Source: Pseudomonas petrae
GTDB lineage: Bacteria > Pseudomonadota > Gammaproteobacteria > Pseudomonadales > Pseudomonadaceae
Reading direction: 5' to 3'
Assembly: GCF_021728295.1 (NCBI RefSeq)
Contig: NZ_JAKJXE010000011.1
Coordinates: 124,001-188,000, forward strand
DNA length: 64,000 nt
Within the stretch, counting starts at the first letter, position 1. Each line of letters begins with the position of its first letter. Shown one piece after another: positions 52,090 to 60,542 of this stretch. The notes beneath the pieces are model-generated. The model was given only the letters and a program-made list of their open reading frames with translations, was not told where the DNA came from and did not search any database. Made by a program: the position numbers and the translations under genes.

Positions 52090-52121
52090 AAATGTGCTGG
52101 AGGCCGCGATTTTGCGCTTCC

Positions 52122-52176
52122 GAGCAACTGACTTGTAATCAGTAGGTCCCGGGTTCGACTCCTGGTGCCGGCACCA
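52122..52176 (+). repeat. attR: 55-bp attachment repeat
   Basis: Identical to bases 22-76 of tRNA-Thr (10703-10757). It gives the prophage's right border; the missing 5' half means no tRNA is made from it. Confidence 0.93.
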
Positions 52177-52179
52177 GAT

Positions 52180-52494
52180 TTAGCAAAAAGGCTCACCGAA
52201 AGGTGGGCCTTTTTTGTTTGTGCCAAATGCCATACCGCCAATCCCCGTAGGAGCGCGCTTGCCCGCGAAAGCGCCCTCCGCCGCACTACCCGTCCTACCT
52301 CGCCGCCCAACCCCCACAAAAAGTCCCAAATCCCGTAGGACGCTTCTGAAATTAAGCGATATCCTCTCGACCGCTTGAACGTGTCTGATCCGGCGACTAC
52401 CTTCCCGCGTGTCGTTGCAAACAACGACCGGGTTTAGTCGCCCGAACACGTCAGGCGCGTAACGCCCCATAACCTGAGCCGCTGTCATCGACAT
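52180..52494 (-). CDS. Doubtful small gene over a REP element
   Basis: 104 residues: MSMTAAQVMGRYAPDVFGRLNPVVVCNDTREGSRRIRHVQAVERISLNFRSVLRDLG, then REP-derived Gly/Arg-rich tail. The first 60 residues look protein-like and such short frames recur in Pseudomonas; the last part reads through a REP and the terminator, so the real end may differ. Confidence 0.35.
   Translation of the reverse strand: MSMTAAQVMGRYAPDVFGRLNPVVVCNDTREGSRRIRHVQAVERISLNFRSVLRDLGLFVGVGRRGRTGSAAEGAFAGKRAPTGIGGMAFGTNKKGPPFGEPFC
52187..52215 (+). terminator. Former tRNA-Thr terminator
   Basis: AAAGGCTCACC-gaaa-GGTGGGCCTTT followed by TTT. It lies 10 bases after the attR tRNA fragment and is the original downstream terminator of tRNA-Thr; a decayed copy follows the third repeat. 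Confidence 0.8.
52247..52272. repeat. REP palindromic element
   Basis: GTAGGAGCGCGCTTGCCCGCGAAAGC, almost the same as at 3959. Confidence 0.75.
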
Positions 52495-52589
52495 CGGTTC
52501 TGTCCTTTTATGGTGGCTGTACGAGGGGCACCTTCGGGTGCGCCGGGTGCCTGACTTCCCGGTCGACTAACCCGCGTACAGCCGCCACC
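52411..52589 (+). promoter_or_regulatory. Structured leader upstream of the DUF6124-type gene
   Basis: Contains a perfect hairpin GTCGTTG-caaa-CAACGAC (52411-52428), then long arms GGTGGCTGTACG (52512) and CGTACAGCCGCCACC (52575-52589) enclosing a nested GCACC-ttcg-GGTGC hairpin. A similar structured leader seems common before this gene family in Pseudomonas from memory. Could be an RNA regulator. Confidence 0.5.
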
Positions 52590-52641
52590 TATTCGTTTAG
52601 TCGCGAACAGTGTCGGTCTCATCCAAGTCAGGAGAGACACC

Positions 52642-52932
52642 ATGATTAGATCCACCCCTCACCCACCCGAAACACCCGCCCCACAATCAACCTGCACCAA
52701 CGCCAACCTCGGCAACCTGAGCCTGTTCTCGGTCAAGCCCGGCGTCAGAGTTGAGGACGCATTGCCCACCGCCTCCGAATACCTCGCCTGCGCCGCAGCC
52801 ACCGCCTACGAAGTCGCAGATAACTGCACGCTGGAATTCCGCCCGTTGGCGCGCTCGGTGGTGCATCAGCTTGATGCGGCGCGGGCGTTGATTGAGGTGT
52901 CGATCGCCAAGGTGGGCGGTTCGTCTTTGTAG
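52642..52932 (+). CDS. DUF6124/DUF3077-type small protein
   Basis: 96 residues: NLSLFSVKPGVRVEDALPTASEYLACAAATAYEVADNC, then helix SVVHQLDAARALIEVSIAKV. It matches the small helical family abundant in Pseudomonas and is related in pattern to the prophage gene at 44850. AGGAGAG lies before the ATG. Function unknown. Confidence 0.75.
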   Translation: MIRSTPHPPETPAPQSTCTNANLGNLSLFSVKPGVRVEDALPTASEYLACAAATAYEVADNCTLEFRPLARSVVHQLDAARALIEVSIAKVGGSSL

Positions 52933-52980
52933 CTGCCCTGCTGCGATCTATTCGCGTAGGCATTTCCTTGCGCCAACCTG

Positions 52981-53013
52981 CGCCCGTCTCTTTCTTCCGG
53001 AAAGAGACGGGCG
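52981..53013. repeat. 14-bp perfect inverted repeat
   Basis: CGCCCGTCTCTTTC-ttccg-GAAAGAGACGGGCG. No T run follows, so it is not a typical terminator. The surrounding gap 52933-53442 holds no gene I can support, apart from a tiny 8-codon frame with a strong AGGAGG at about 53283. Confidence 0.6.
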
Positions 53014-53442
53014 CTCCTACCGCTGCTGCAGCCCGACTCGCACAAGGCTTTGGGGCATCCTCCTCGTGACAATCGGCGTGACAAACACCGAAGTCACCAG
53101 CAACAGTGATCTAGATGATGGTGCCGCAGCCGAAGGAATGGACTGCACCTGACTGACAGTCAGGCATGCCCCGGTCATCGCATCACTGCCTTTACCCGAC
53201 TCAGGATCTCGCGGCATTGGTCTCGTCACCCAGTGCAGCCTCCAACCGCCCACTTCTTCAGAGGTGTTCAGGAGGCCACATCATGAGATACCCAAACTAC
53301 CGGTCGTAAAGAGCCGCCAGTCCCGCGTTAGTGAACAACCCTCACAGGTCGCAGGGGCCTTGATCCCTGATAACACTCAACATTCTTGGCGGGATGACGT
53401 GGGGAAGGTTTCAAAGATTTTGGCTTCGAGAGGAGTTTGATC

Positions 53443-54423
53443 ATGGCGTTGGTCGGTAATCGGGATGGGCTCAATTTTGGTTATGGCCGGCAACTGAGCT
53501 ACGCCGGGCCGCAGGCGCTGAAAGATCTATTTGGCTGCGGACATTACGGCACGGTCAAAGCGCACAGTGATCGCTGGCAGGCGTTTGTTCGGTGGTGTCG
53601 GTCGGAGGATGGACCAGGATTTAACGATGCACGGCAAATTGATCGGCAGACCTTGCTGGAATACGCCGGATATCTGCGTCAGCAAGTCGAACAAAGCGCT
53701 CTAGGCATCGCCACCGCGCAAAACCGATTGTCCAGCGTGAACCGGACCATGGCCGCGCTTCGCGGTGATCAGTATGTGAAGGTCGTGAGTCCAAGCAAGG
53801 CGTTGGGAATGCGGCGCATCAGTGTTCGTCAATCGGTGCCGCAAGGCCAAGACCGCGAACATGTGAAACGGATCGTTGACGTACTCTGCGAACACCAAAT
53901 GCCACGCGCCGCCGCCATCGTGCACTTGGCGCGAGCCGCCGGAATGCGCTTACGCGAGGCCATTTTGGCCGACCTTCCTCGACTGCAACGGGAAGCCGAG
54001 CAACTCGGGAGGATCAACATCCAGGACGGCACCAAAGGTGGCCGTTCGGGAGCCTCGGCCCCTCGGTGGATAACGGTGGATGAACACATCCGCGACGCAC
54101 TGGCATTCGCCCTTCAAGTCTCGCCTGACGGTAGCCGCAACCAGTTAGCTCTGCACGAAAGCTACCGCGATTTCCAACAGGTACTCGTTCGCCCCGCACG
54201 GGAGACTCTCCATACGCACAACCTCAAAGGCTTTCATGAACTACGGGCGGCCTTTGCATGCGAACGCTATGAGCAAATCACCCAGCATCCTGCGCCCATC
54301 AACGGTGGCAGTTGTTACCAACTCGACCGACACCTCGATCAGGAGGCCCGAGCACAAATCAGCTATGAGTTAGGGCACGGTCGTATCGACGTAATTTCTG
54401 CTTACATGGGGAGCAGAGCATGA
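53443..54423 (+). CDS. Tyrosine recombinase, Integrase_1 type
   Basis: 326 residues from the ATG at 53443, preceded by GAGAGGAG. It has an N-terminal core-binding part (LKDLFGCGHYGTVKAHSDRWQAFVRWC) and catalytic residues Arg169 (AGMRLRE), Lys198 (GTKGGR), His265/Arg268 (FHELRAA), His312 (ELGHGRID) and Tyr321 (SAYMG). All expected residues are present, so it may be active. Probably mobilises the second island; overlaps the following partner gene by four bases. Confidence 0.85.
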   Translation: MALVGNRDGLNFGYGRQLSYAGPQALKDLFGCGHYGTVKAHSDRWQAFVRWCRSEDGPGFNDARQIDRQTLLEYAGYLRQQVEQSALGIATAQNRLSSVNRTMAALRGDQYVKVVSPSKALGMRRISVRQSVPQGQDREHVKRIVDVLCEHQMPRAAAIVHLARAAGMRLREAILADLPRLQREAEQLGRINIQDGTKGGRSGASAPRWITVDEHIRDALAFALQVSPDGSRNQLALHESYRDFQQVLVRPARETLHTHNLKGFHELRAAFACERYEQITQHPAPINGGSCYQLDRHLDQEARAQISYELGHGRIDVISAYMGSRA

Positions 54424-54791
54424 GTAAGGCATTCGATATGGAGCTGTTCCTGACGGGCGTCCTGACTGGATCTCATTCCACGCGCCAACGCCATCTGCGT
54501 CAGGCGAAGGCTATCCAAACAGCAATAGCTGATCGCTGGCAACGCGACAATCCTTGGACGTGGCAGCAAAAGCATCTCGCATGGTTTCTAAGCCAACGCG
54601 TGAACCGAAACGCCGAATCGACGCGCTATTACTACCTACTGACCGTGCGCTTGCTTGTCCATCGCTTGAGAAAGTCCTGGCACTTCGACCCTAGGCAAGA
54701 CGAGAAACAGGTCATCCGTGATCCCTCAGGTGGTTCTACGAAACCAAGACCTATCCCCTTACGCTCCTCGAAATGCAACCACGGGCTGTGA
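54420..54791 (+). CDS. Small partner of the recombinase
   Basis: 123 residues: MSKAFDMELFLTGVLTGSHSTRQRHLRQAKAIQTAIADRW, then WTWQQKHLAWFLSQRVNRNAESTRYYYLLTVRLLVHRL. This helical part looks like a core-binding (SAM-like) domain of a tyrosine recombinase without a catalytic domain. Start overlaps the recombinase stop (ATGA). It may be a DNA-binding accessory factor. Confidence 0.6.
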   Translation: MSKAFDMELFLTGVLTGSHSTRQRHLRQAKAIQTAIADRWQRDNPWTWQQKHLAWFLSQRVNRNAESTRYYYLLTVRLLVHRLRKSWHFDPRQDEKQVIRDPSGGSTKPRPIPLRSSKCNHGL

Positions 54792-54976
54792 TCGCTTAAC
54801 AGCCTGAAGCAGAACGAATGGGCGTTAGAACCATCTATTTTCGGTTTCAGACACCGAAGCTTACGTCGGCACAGCAGGCGTACGAAGAAAGATCAAACCA
54901 AAGCGGACTTGCTTCTGAACACACGACAAGCGAGGATCTAAGGAAGGCACACTGCCATCATACAAGGAAGGATCCA

Positions 54977-55648
54977 ATGCCCTATCAGTACGATATTGTT
55001 TGCTTGGCTAACTCGTGGAAGCACGGTGGACGCTGTATCGCCGGGAAGGTTTACTCCGGACCGTATGCCGGACGGTGAATCAGGCCAGTTGGTCGTACGG
55101 CGGGGCAGCGACAGATTCAATTCCCTGAGATGGATTACGGTCAAGGTCAATACGCCTCTGTTCGTGACATCATTCGAATCGAATTTTCAGGTCGCGAACA
55201 AGGCACCTTCCAAGGTGAAAATATGATCATCTCGGGCGCGAGATGGACTAAAGTCGGAGAAATCCAGAATTCTGAGATTGGCAACTGGTTGGATCAGCCT
55301 GATACCCTCTGGGAAAACGGAAGCAGGAGCCATTACGGCTTGAATGACAAAATTGATAGGACTATGTTGCAAGAGCCTAGGACGTCACTCTGTCTGATCA
55401 ATCCTCAGAATCCGCGGGTTCGAGTAGGGCCCGAGCACAACGGAGACATCAAAGTCAGAGTGCTATTTGAATACAACGGAGTTGAACACGCCCTAACCGC
55501 TACGGATGCTCAAATTCAAGCGGAATATCGAGGTAGAAACCACGGAACCTATGAACTTACAAATGTTCGAGGTATGACGATCAGCCTGGGCGAGAGATTG
55601 CCTGCGGAGATCGGGGATAGCTACAAACTAGTAGCCCACGTATTTTGA
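54977..55648 (+). pseudogene. Dual-OB domain protein interrupted by an in-frame TGA
   Basis: A single frame of 223 codons reads through one TGA (55076-55078). Before it: MPYQYDIVCLANSWKHGGRC to GPYAGR; after it: IRPVGRTAGQRQIQFPE, QGENMIISGARWTKVGE, TSLCLINPQ. The family pattern GxWIRPV places Trp (TGG) where TGA stands, so one base change explains the break. Good ribosome site AAGGAAGG before the ATG. First gene of a cassette with DUF488 and SLOG-DUF4326; a restart could give the C-terminal part. Confidence 0.75.
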
Positions 55649-55656
55649 GGCCGCAG

Positions 55657-56100
55657 ATGAAAATATTCACAATCGGATTCACGGAAAAAAAAGCTGAGCG
55701 TTTTTTTGCATTAATCAAGCTTTCAGGGACAAAACGAATTGTAGACGTCCGCTTGAACAACGTATCTCAGCTCTCCGGATTTGCAAAAAAAGATGATCTA
55801 AAATATTTTCTAAAAGAAATTTGCGACGTTGATTACGTTCACATCCCAGATCTTGCACCGACCAAAGAAATTTTATCGCCATACCAGAAAAAAGAAATTT
55901 CCTGGCAACAATATGAGGAAAAATTTCTCAATCTCATGTCGAAGCGAAACATAGAGAAACACGTAAAGCTAGATATAATTAACGAAGGTTGTTTACTCTG
56001 CAGTGAACACCTCCCACATCAATGCCATCGTCGTTTAGTGGCAAACTATCTAAAAGAAGCGTGGGGTAAATCTGATGCAACTGTCAGAGATCTAGTATGA
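55657..56100 (+). CDS. DUF488 family protein
   Basis: 147 residues from the ATG at 55657 (GAGG upstream). DUF488 hallmarks: KIFTIGFTEKKAERF, DVR at 30-32, and LLCSEHLPHQCHRRLVANYL with Cys115, Glu117, Cys123, His124, Arg125. DUF488 proteins are often found in conflict systems with nucleotide- or DNA-modification partners, and their activity is not settled. It is much more AT-rich than the backbone. Its stop overlaps the next start (ATGA). Confidence 0.87.
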   Translation: MKIFTIGFTEKKAERFFALIKLSGTKRIVDVRLNNVSQLSGFAKKDDLKYFLKEICDVDYVHIPDLAPTKEILSPYQKKEISWQQYEEKFLNLMSKRNIEKHVKLDIINEGCLLCSEHLPHQCHRRLVANYLKEAWGKSDATVRDLV

Positions 56101-56696
56101 GTAAAGAGGCAAAAATATTAATCGCGTATCCTAGCGACTTTCTTTCGTATTCAAAATTCGAAAGAAAAGTTGAGAAAATTCTCAGTGCTCTTGAAAAGGT
56201 AGAACTGCTTTATATTCGCGACGAAAACAATTTTATTTGCGACTATTCGAAGTCGAAAGGCTTCCAGGCGACGTGTTTTACTTCAGACGAAGCTGCCTTG
56301 GATAAGGTAACACATGCAATTCTGTTTCAAGACGAAGAGAGAAATTGCTTTTTCACTCTATTCAATCAGTTGCTTGATAAAAAAATACCGATACGGACCA
56401 TAAACTTAAAGATTACCAAAGTCTCAAATAAAGATTCAAGCGAGCGCTATGATGTTTACATCGGGAGGGGGACTTTATGGGGCAACCCCTATCAAATGGG
56501 CATAGAGGGTACACGCGAAGAGGTAATCGCTAAGTTTGCTTATGATTTTGAAAAGCGCTTTCTCAAACTGCCTGAACAGTTTGATGTAAACATTGAGAAG
56601 CTCAGAGGTAAGACGCTAGGTTGTCATTGCAAGCCAGCAGCTTGCCACGGGGATGTCATCGCAAAATATCTCAACTCGCAAGATGACGGCGAATAA
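56097..56696 (+). CDS. SLOG-like plus DUF4326 fusion protein
   Basis: 199 residues. Residues 1-105 look like a Rossmann-type SLOG/YspA-like domain (KILIAYPSDFLSYSKFERKVEKILS, with VTHAILFQDE as a later strand). Residues 118-195 are DUF4326: YIGRGTLWGNPYQMG, then LRGKTLGCHCKPAACHGDVIAKYL with Cys176, Cys178, Cys183 and His184. SLOG domains bind or make nucleotide-derived ligands; with DUF488 and dual-OB proteins this forms a likely nucleotide-centred system. Confidence 0.8.
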   Translation: MSKEAKILIAYPSDFLSYSKFERKVEKILSALEKVELLYIRDENNFICDYSKSKGFQATCFTSDEAALDKVTHAILFQDEERNCFFTLFNQLLDKKIPIRTINLKITKVSNKDSSERYDVYIGRGTLWGNPYQMGIEGTREEVIAKFAYDFEKRFLKLPEQFDVNIEKLRGKTLGCHCKPAACHGDVIAKYLNSQDDGE

Positions 56697-56966
56697 CGGT
56701 CACCAGTATAGATATGAAGTCGCAGGGTTTGAAACCAGTCAATCAGTTAGCGATGCAATCTGAGTCGACCTACCATACATTACCACTCTGTAGGGTCAGC
56801 TCAACTAAAACGAACTGCACAGTAGTCCGAAACCATACATCAATTGGGGACTACAACGCGCTCGTAAATTTCTCATTAGAGGTACTTACTGAACTGAATT
56901 AGTGACTGTAGATTCGCTCATCGATACCGCCCCCAAGCCCCATTAACGCTAAGAACTAAATTATTT

Positions 56967-56994
56967 TCAAAAAGCGCCTCAAGGCGCTTTTTTT
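56967..56994. terminator. Bidirectional terminator between convergent units
   Basis: AAAAAGCGCCTCAAGGCGCTTTTTTT, flanked by A and T runs on each side. It separates the plus-strand DUF488 cassette from the minus-strand ABC-3C genes. The 56697-57069 gap otherwise shows only a weak 62-codon frame. Confidence 0.8.
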
Positions 56995-57069
56995 CGCTAG
57001 CGCCAGGAACCTGCATTAGCAGTATTTCTTCCACAAATCAATAGATCACTCTCTTAAAGACTTCAAAGC

Positions 57070-59166
57070 CTAAAAACGCGTTATAGATTTTTCATTTAAC
57101 TGAATGAGCTTGAACTGAAGTCCCTCAGTCGACTCTTTAAATACAGGTTCCGAATCATCAAATGATGCGGCCACAATACTTTGGAGTTTTGGGTCACCCG
57201 ATAGCATCTGAAACAAAGCACGTTGGCTTTTAGTCGCCATTGAATGCTGCCCTGGCTCGTCAAACAACAGTATTCCTGGGTGATTCGCATTAACTGTTGA
57301 ATGAGTTGAAGTCTGATAAATAGCAAGCAAGTAGGACCAAATTAGCCTTACAAAATCGCTAGCACTGGAATCGGCAGCGATATTATTTCGACTCTTACCG
57401 GCTTGGTAATGATGAACCGCTAGTTCAGCCCCCTCAACAGCATCTCTAACTACCCGTAACTCAAGTCTCTTCAAGAACGGTAACAGACTATCAAAATCTA
57501 TTTCAATATCTCGAACTGGGGCACTATGGTAATCAAACTCCCCGACATTTGCCCGGAACATTTTTTCAAAAAGATCAAGTACTCTGCCATCGTCTTCAGA
57601 GTAATGAATTTTTGGCAATGATGTACGACGCTCTTGGTTTACCTTTAAGCGGTTAGAGAGCTCTTTGAAAATATTTATAATTTCGCCAAACAAATCATCA
57701 AATCGCTGTAACTTTACAATCTCTTCCTCAATAAAAATTTGTTGCTTTACTAATGCTCTGGAATTTACGTTTCCACTGGCGACATCTTTACGTAACGATG
57801 AAAGAATCGACTTAACATTCACAATGGCCGATTGAGTGTTTTGGACATCCATCTCACAATTGCGAATCAAAACATTTATTCCATCCTGCTGTCGACGGAG
57901 CATGTTTAACTGACTTTCCAGATATTCGATGTTTGTTTGAACATCCATCTTCGAGATCAGCTCACCACTAGCAGTGAGGCTATCATCTACATGCTGATGG
58001 CACGTAGGGCATTGTTCCTTGGAGAGACTCAGCCCGAGCAAAGCACCAAACTTCTGAAGTTTCTGTGATGATTTATTTCTGATCAGCTCCTCATTAGCCT
58101 GGATAACAAGCTGCTTGTTTAAACTCAACGATGACTTATGGACAGCTAAAGTGCTAAGTGCTGATTCGTAAAGCGATACAAGACGACTAAGCTCGGCACC
58201 TTGTTCACTCAATGCAGCGACAGTCTCTAAAGAATTATCGTTTTTTGGAATTTCAATCTGCAATTCAAGCGCTTTATATTTCTCTCGCAACTTGGCTATA
58301 TATTCCACTAAAGATATTCGAGCACCGTCACTTTGAATACCCACACTAACTTTACTAAAATCAATTGTTGAGGCAACCCTAACAGGCAACCCAGCCACAT
58401 CAACCCTCACATTGAGAGATCTGACTTCCCTAAACAATTCTTTATAAGAATCGTTCCAACTACCATCTATCTCGACAGCTTCGTTATTTAACTCACTGCG
58501 CAAGCTTGCAAGCTCAAAAACATCCAAGCCCAAAAGTAGCTCTACAACCTTTACTCGTACATCCCTTATTCCATAGTGAGGAATATTTGCGATATAATCA
58601 GTCCAACCTCTTTTTTGTTCAACAGCTACAGCTGCAAAAACAGCTTGTAAATACAACTTAACTTGTCGACCATTTGCGCCAGCGACAAATGGAAGCTTGA
58701 ATCCCAGAAAACTCTCTAGGTATGTGTGAAACCCTTCGTCATACTGCGCGCCACCACCGTCGTGGAGATATTTAAATGTGGATAATGTTGAAACTCCCTC
58801 TGTTAAGTAGGGTCCATTCAACACTTCGACAAGTTTAGGGCTTTTCTGTTCATCGGTAATAGAGCGTCTAAAAGTAACTATGTCTCCAACTCTATTCTCG
58901 ACCTCCAGTAAGATTTCAGACTTCTCAACAAAAACCTTTTCCCCCTCAAACTCAAAGTAGTCCTTTAGTGCATAAGGCAATGAAGCTTGATTCTTACCTC
59001 CAACCAACTCCTCCATTCCAAACGCATACAAAATGCTGTTAAATACTGTACTTTTACCGGAAGAATTAGAACCACGGATGATTGTCAAGTTTCGATCAAA
59101 TGAAAAAGCAAATCCGAATTCCCCCTCCCGGGTACTTATATTAAGTCGTATCGCTTTAATAATCAT
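57070..59166 (-). CDS. ABC-3C system ATPase, SMC/Rad50-like
   Basis: 698 residues from the ATG at 59166, which overlaps the preceding stop (ATGA) and follows GGAG. Walker A GSNSSGKST (32-40), a long coiled coil broken by a zinc-hook CPTC (Cys386/Cys389), signature-like SASDFVRLIWSYL (601-612) and Walker B GILLFDEP (631-638). This is the Rad50-like ATPase of a three-component conflict system and should sense or remodel foreign nucleic acid. AT-rich. Confidence 0.87.
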   Translation of the reverse strand: MIIKAIRLNISTREGEFGFAFSFDRNLTIIRGSNSSGKSTVFNSILYAFGMEELVGGKNQASLPYALKDYFEFEGEKVFVEKSEILLEVENRVGDIVTFRRSITDEQKSPKLVEVLNGPYLTEGVSTLSTFKYLHDGGGAQYDEGFHTYLESFLGFKLPFVAGANGRQVKLYLQAVFAAVAVEQKRGWTDYIANIPHYGIRDVRVKVVELLLGLDVFELASLRSELNNEAVEIDGSWNDSYKELFREVRSLNVRVDVAGLPVRVASTIDFSKVSVGIQSDGARISLVEYIAKLREKYKALELQIEIPKNDNSLETVAALSEQGAELSRLVSLYESALSTLAVHKSSLSLNKQLVIQANEELIRNKSSQKLQKFGALLGLSLSKEQCPTCHQHVDDSLTASGELISKMDVQTNIEYLESQLNMLRRQQDGINVLIRNCEMDVQNTQSAIVNVKSILSSLRKDVASGNVNSRALVKQQIFIEEEIVKLQRFDDLFGEIINIFKELSNRLKVNQERRTSLPKIHYSEDDGRVLDLFEKMFRANVGEFDYHSAPVRDIEIDFDSLLPFLKRLELRVVRDAVEGAELAVHHYQAGKSRNNIAADSSASDFVRLIWSYLLAIYQTSTHSTVNANHPGILLFDEPGQHSMATKSQRALFQMLSGDPKLQSIVAASFDDSEPVFKESTEGLQFKLIQLNEKSITRF

Positions 59167-59612
59167 TGCAGGCTCCATCCTTTGGCTATGGACTCAACCA
59201 TTTTCTCTGTAACTCCTTTACCAATCAGTCTCAATGCGACTTTCTCACGCATTAACAGTTCTTTGTCTTGAACGATAAAGTTTAAAAATTCTATACCAGC
59301 ATCAGACACTTCAATAGCGGTGCTGTCTCCGACTATTAACTGCTCTTCAATTGCAAATTTTAGCGCAACGCCTAAAGCCGGATCAAACCCCCAGATAGGA
59401 AGGTCCAAACCTCCTTTACGTGAAGCCAACTGCAATTGTTTAAGCCGGCTTTCAGATTTCATCGCCCAATTAAACAAATGCAGCTTTAATACACTGCTTC
59501 TCCGCCCACGACCGCATATATCAAGAACAAGTAATATCTGAGCTATTTTATATAATGTGCGATGCTCTGCCAGCACTGGCGTTGGTCTTTGCGTAAATTT
59601 TAATCTTGTCAT
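59163..59612 (-). CDS. ABC-3C middle component
   Basis: 149 residues. The sequence AEHRTLYKIAQILLVLDICGRGRRSSVLKLHLFNWAMKSESRLKQL matches middle-component proteins that lie between the ABC ATPase and the effector; the rest is a winged-helix-like fold (FAIEEQLIVGDSTAIEVSDAGIEFLNFI). It probably connects sensing by the ATPase to the effector. Overlaps the ATPase by four bases and lies six bases after the effector gene. Confidence 0.8.
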   Translation of the reverse strand: MTRLKFTQRPTPVLAEHRTLYKIAQILLVLDICGRGRRSSVLKLHLFNWAMKSESRLKQLQLASRKGGLDLPIWGFDPALGVALKFAIEEQLIVGDSTAIEVSDAGIEFLNFIVQDKELLMREKVALRLIGKGVTEKMVESIAKGWSLQ

Positions 59613-59618
59613 TTGGCG

Positions 59619-60542
59619 TCACTCGAAATCCAATTCGCAAGCAGCTAACCACCTAGCTATAGTATGATGTGAAATCTGACTAGCTAGCGATTGATCTACC
59701 CCAGGCTGGAGATCAGCCAAGATCCGCTCTTTAAGTTTGTCTGTTATTTTTTCTGTAAGCGATTCAGACGAGCCAGTCCAGGTCGCCTGCCAAATTTCGA
59801 CATCTTGCTCAAATATAGAAAGCAAACGCACCAGCCGAAAATACAATGTTGGGGAGACATTGTTTAGTGTATTGAAAAAATTATCATGCTCTAGAAATTT
59901 CTTTAACGTAATATTATATAGCCTATCAACGCGACTTGATGCTGTAGCTCCAGCATCATTAAGCACACGCAGCTTCGTCTTGCGTAAAATGTGTTGCTCA
60001 TATATTTCAATCGGCTGATCTAGTGCGGGAAGCGCTGTCGGTTCGGTCCCTAGCGTTATTGCTACTCCGTTGAGGCTTCGGAGTTCATTTATCTCCTTAA
60101 GGTAAAAATCGGCATCGTGGAGATGAACTGTGAACTCCGCATGTAAAATGCCTAAATCCCAAGCACGAGCCTCGGCTTCTTTTACTCTTGCATGTTCTAA
60201 TAACTTGTGATGATTTATCTCTGGAGAAACAAAGCACCAATCTTTTATCTTTGAGCTACCTAAGCGAGCTGACAGGTCATCACTATATTTTTTTAGCTTA
60301 TCTATATCATCTGAGATTTTTATCTTCTGCTTAGATAAAAGTACATCTTGAGGATATATACGATCTGGACAATAACATTGAAATGCCCTGCCTGTAGCGA
60401 GAGTAAAACCCTCTATACCAAAATCGCCAGGCGATGCAGGCATTTCTTGGTATCCGTCAGAGCCATATTTGCTCTTGAAAACAAGCTGACAGAGATCTTC
60501 CCATGTATCGCCATTAAAAGACCCAAGCTTAGTCATAAACAT
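59619..60542 (-). CDS. ABC-3C effector with restriction-endonuclease-like N-terminus
   Basis: 307 residues. N-terminal 1-100 fits an REase-like fold: TWEDLCQLVFKSKYG (Glu15), SPGDFGIEGFT (Asp40, Glu44), RAFQCYCPDRIYP (Gln55). The usual Lys of the D-ExK site is replaced by Cys in QCYC. The rest is helical with a C-terminal domain typical of this system (ISHHTIARWLAACELDF). First gene of the operon, so it is co-expressed with middle component and ATPase. Confidence 0.78.
   Translation of the reverse strand: MFMTKLGSFNGDTWEDLCQLVFKSKYGSDGYQEMPASPGDFGIEGFTLATGRAFQCYCPDRIYPQDVLLSKQKIKISDDIDKLKKYSDDLSARLGSSKIKDWCFVSPEINHHKLLEHARVKEAEARAWDLGILHAEFTVHLHDADFYLKEINELRSLNGVAITLGTEPTALPALDQPIEIYEQHILRKTKLRVLNDAGATASSRVDRLYNITLKKFLEHDNFFNTLNNVSPTLYFRLVRLLSIFEQDVEIWQATWTGSSESLTEKITDKLKERILADLQPGVDQSLASQISHHTIARWLAACELDFE

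Noticed and set aside
52122..52176. Second functional tRNA-Thr
   Set aside because: Only the 3' 55 bases are present; the D-arm and 5' acceptor strand are missing.
55076..55078. Selenocysteine codon in the dual-OB gene
   Set aside because: The family has Trp at this place and no selenocysteine-insertion hairpin is evident right after the TGA; a nonsense change is simpler.
56714..56902. 62-codon plus-strand frame after the SLOG-DUF4326 gene
   Set aside because: No ribosome site, no domain, odd composition; it ends before the shared terminator but lacks support.
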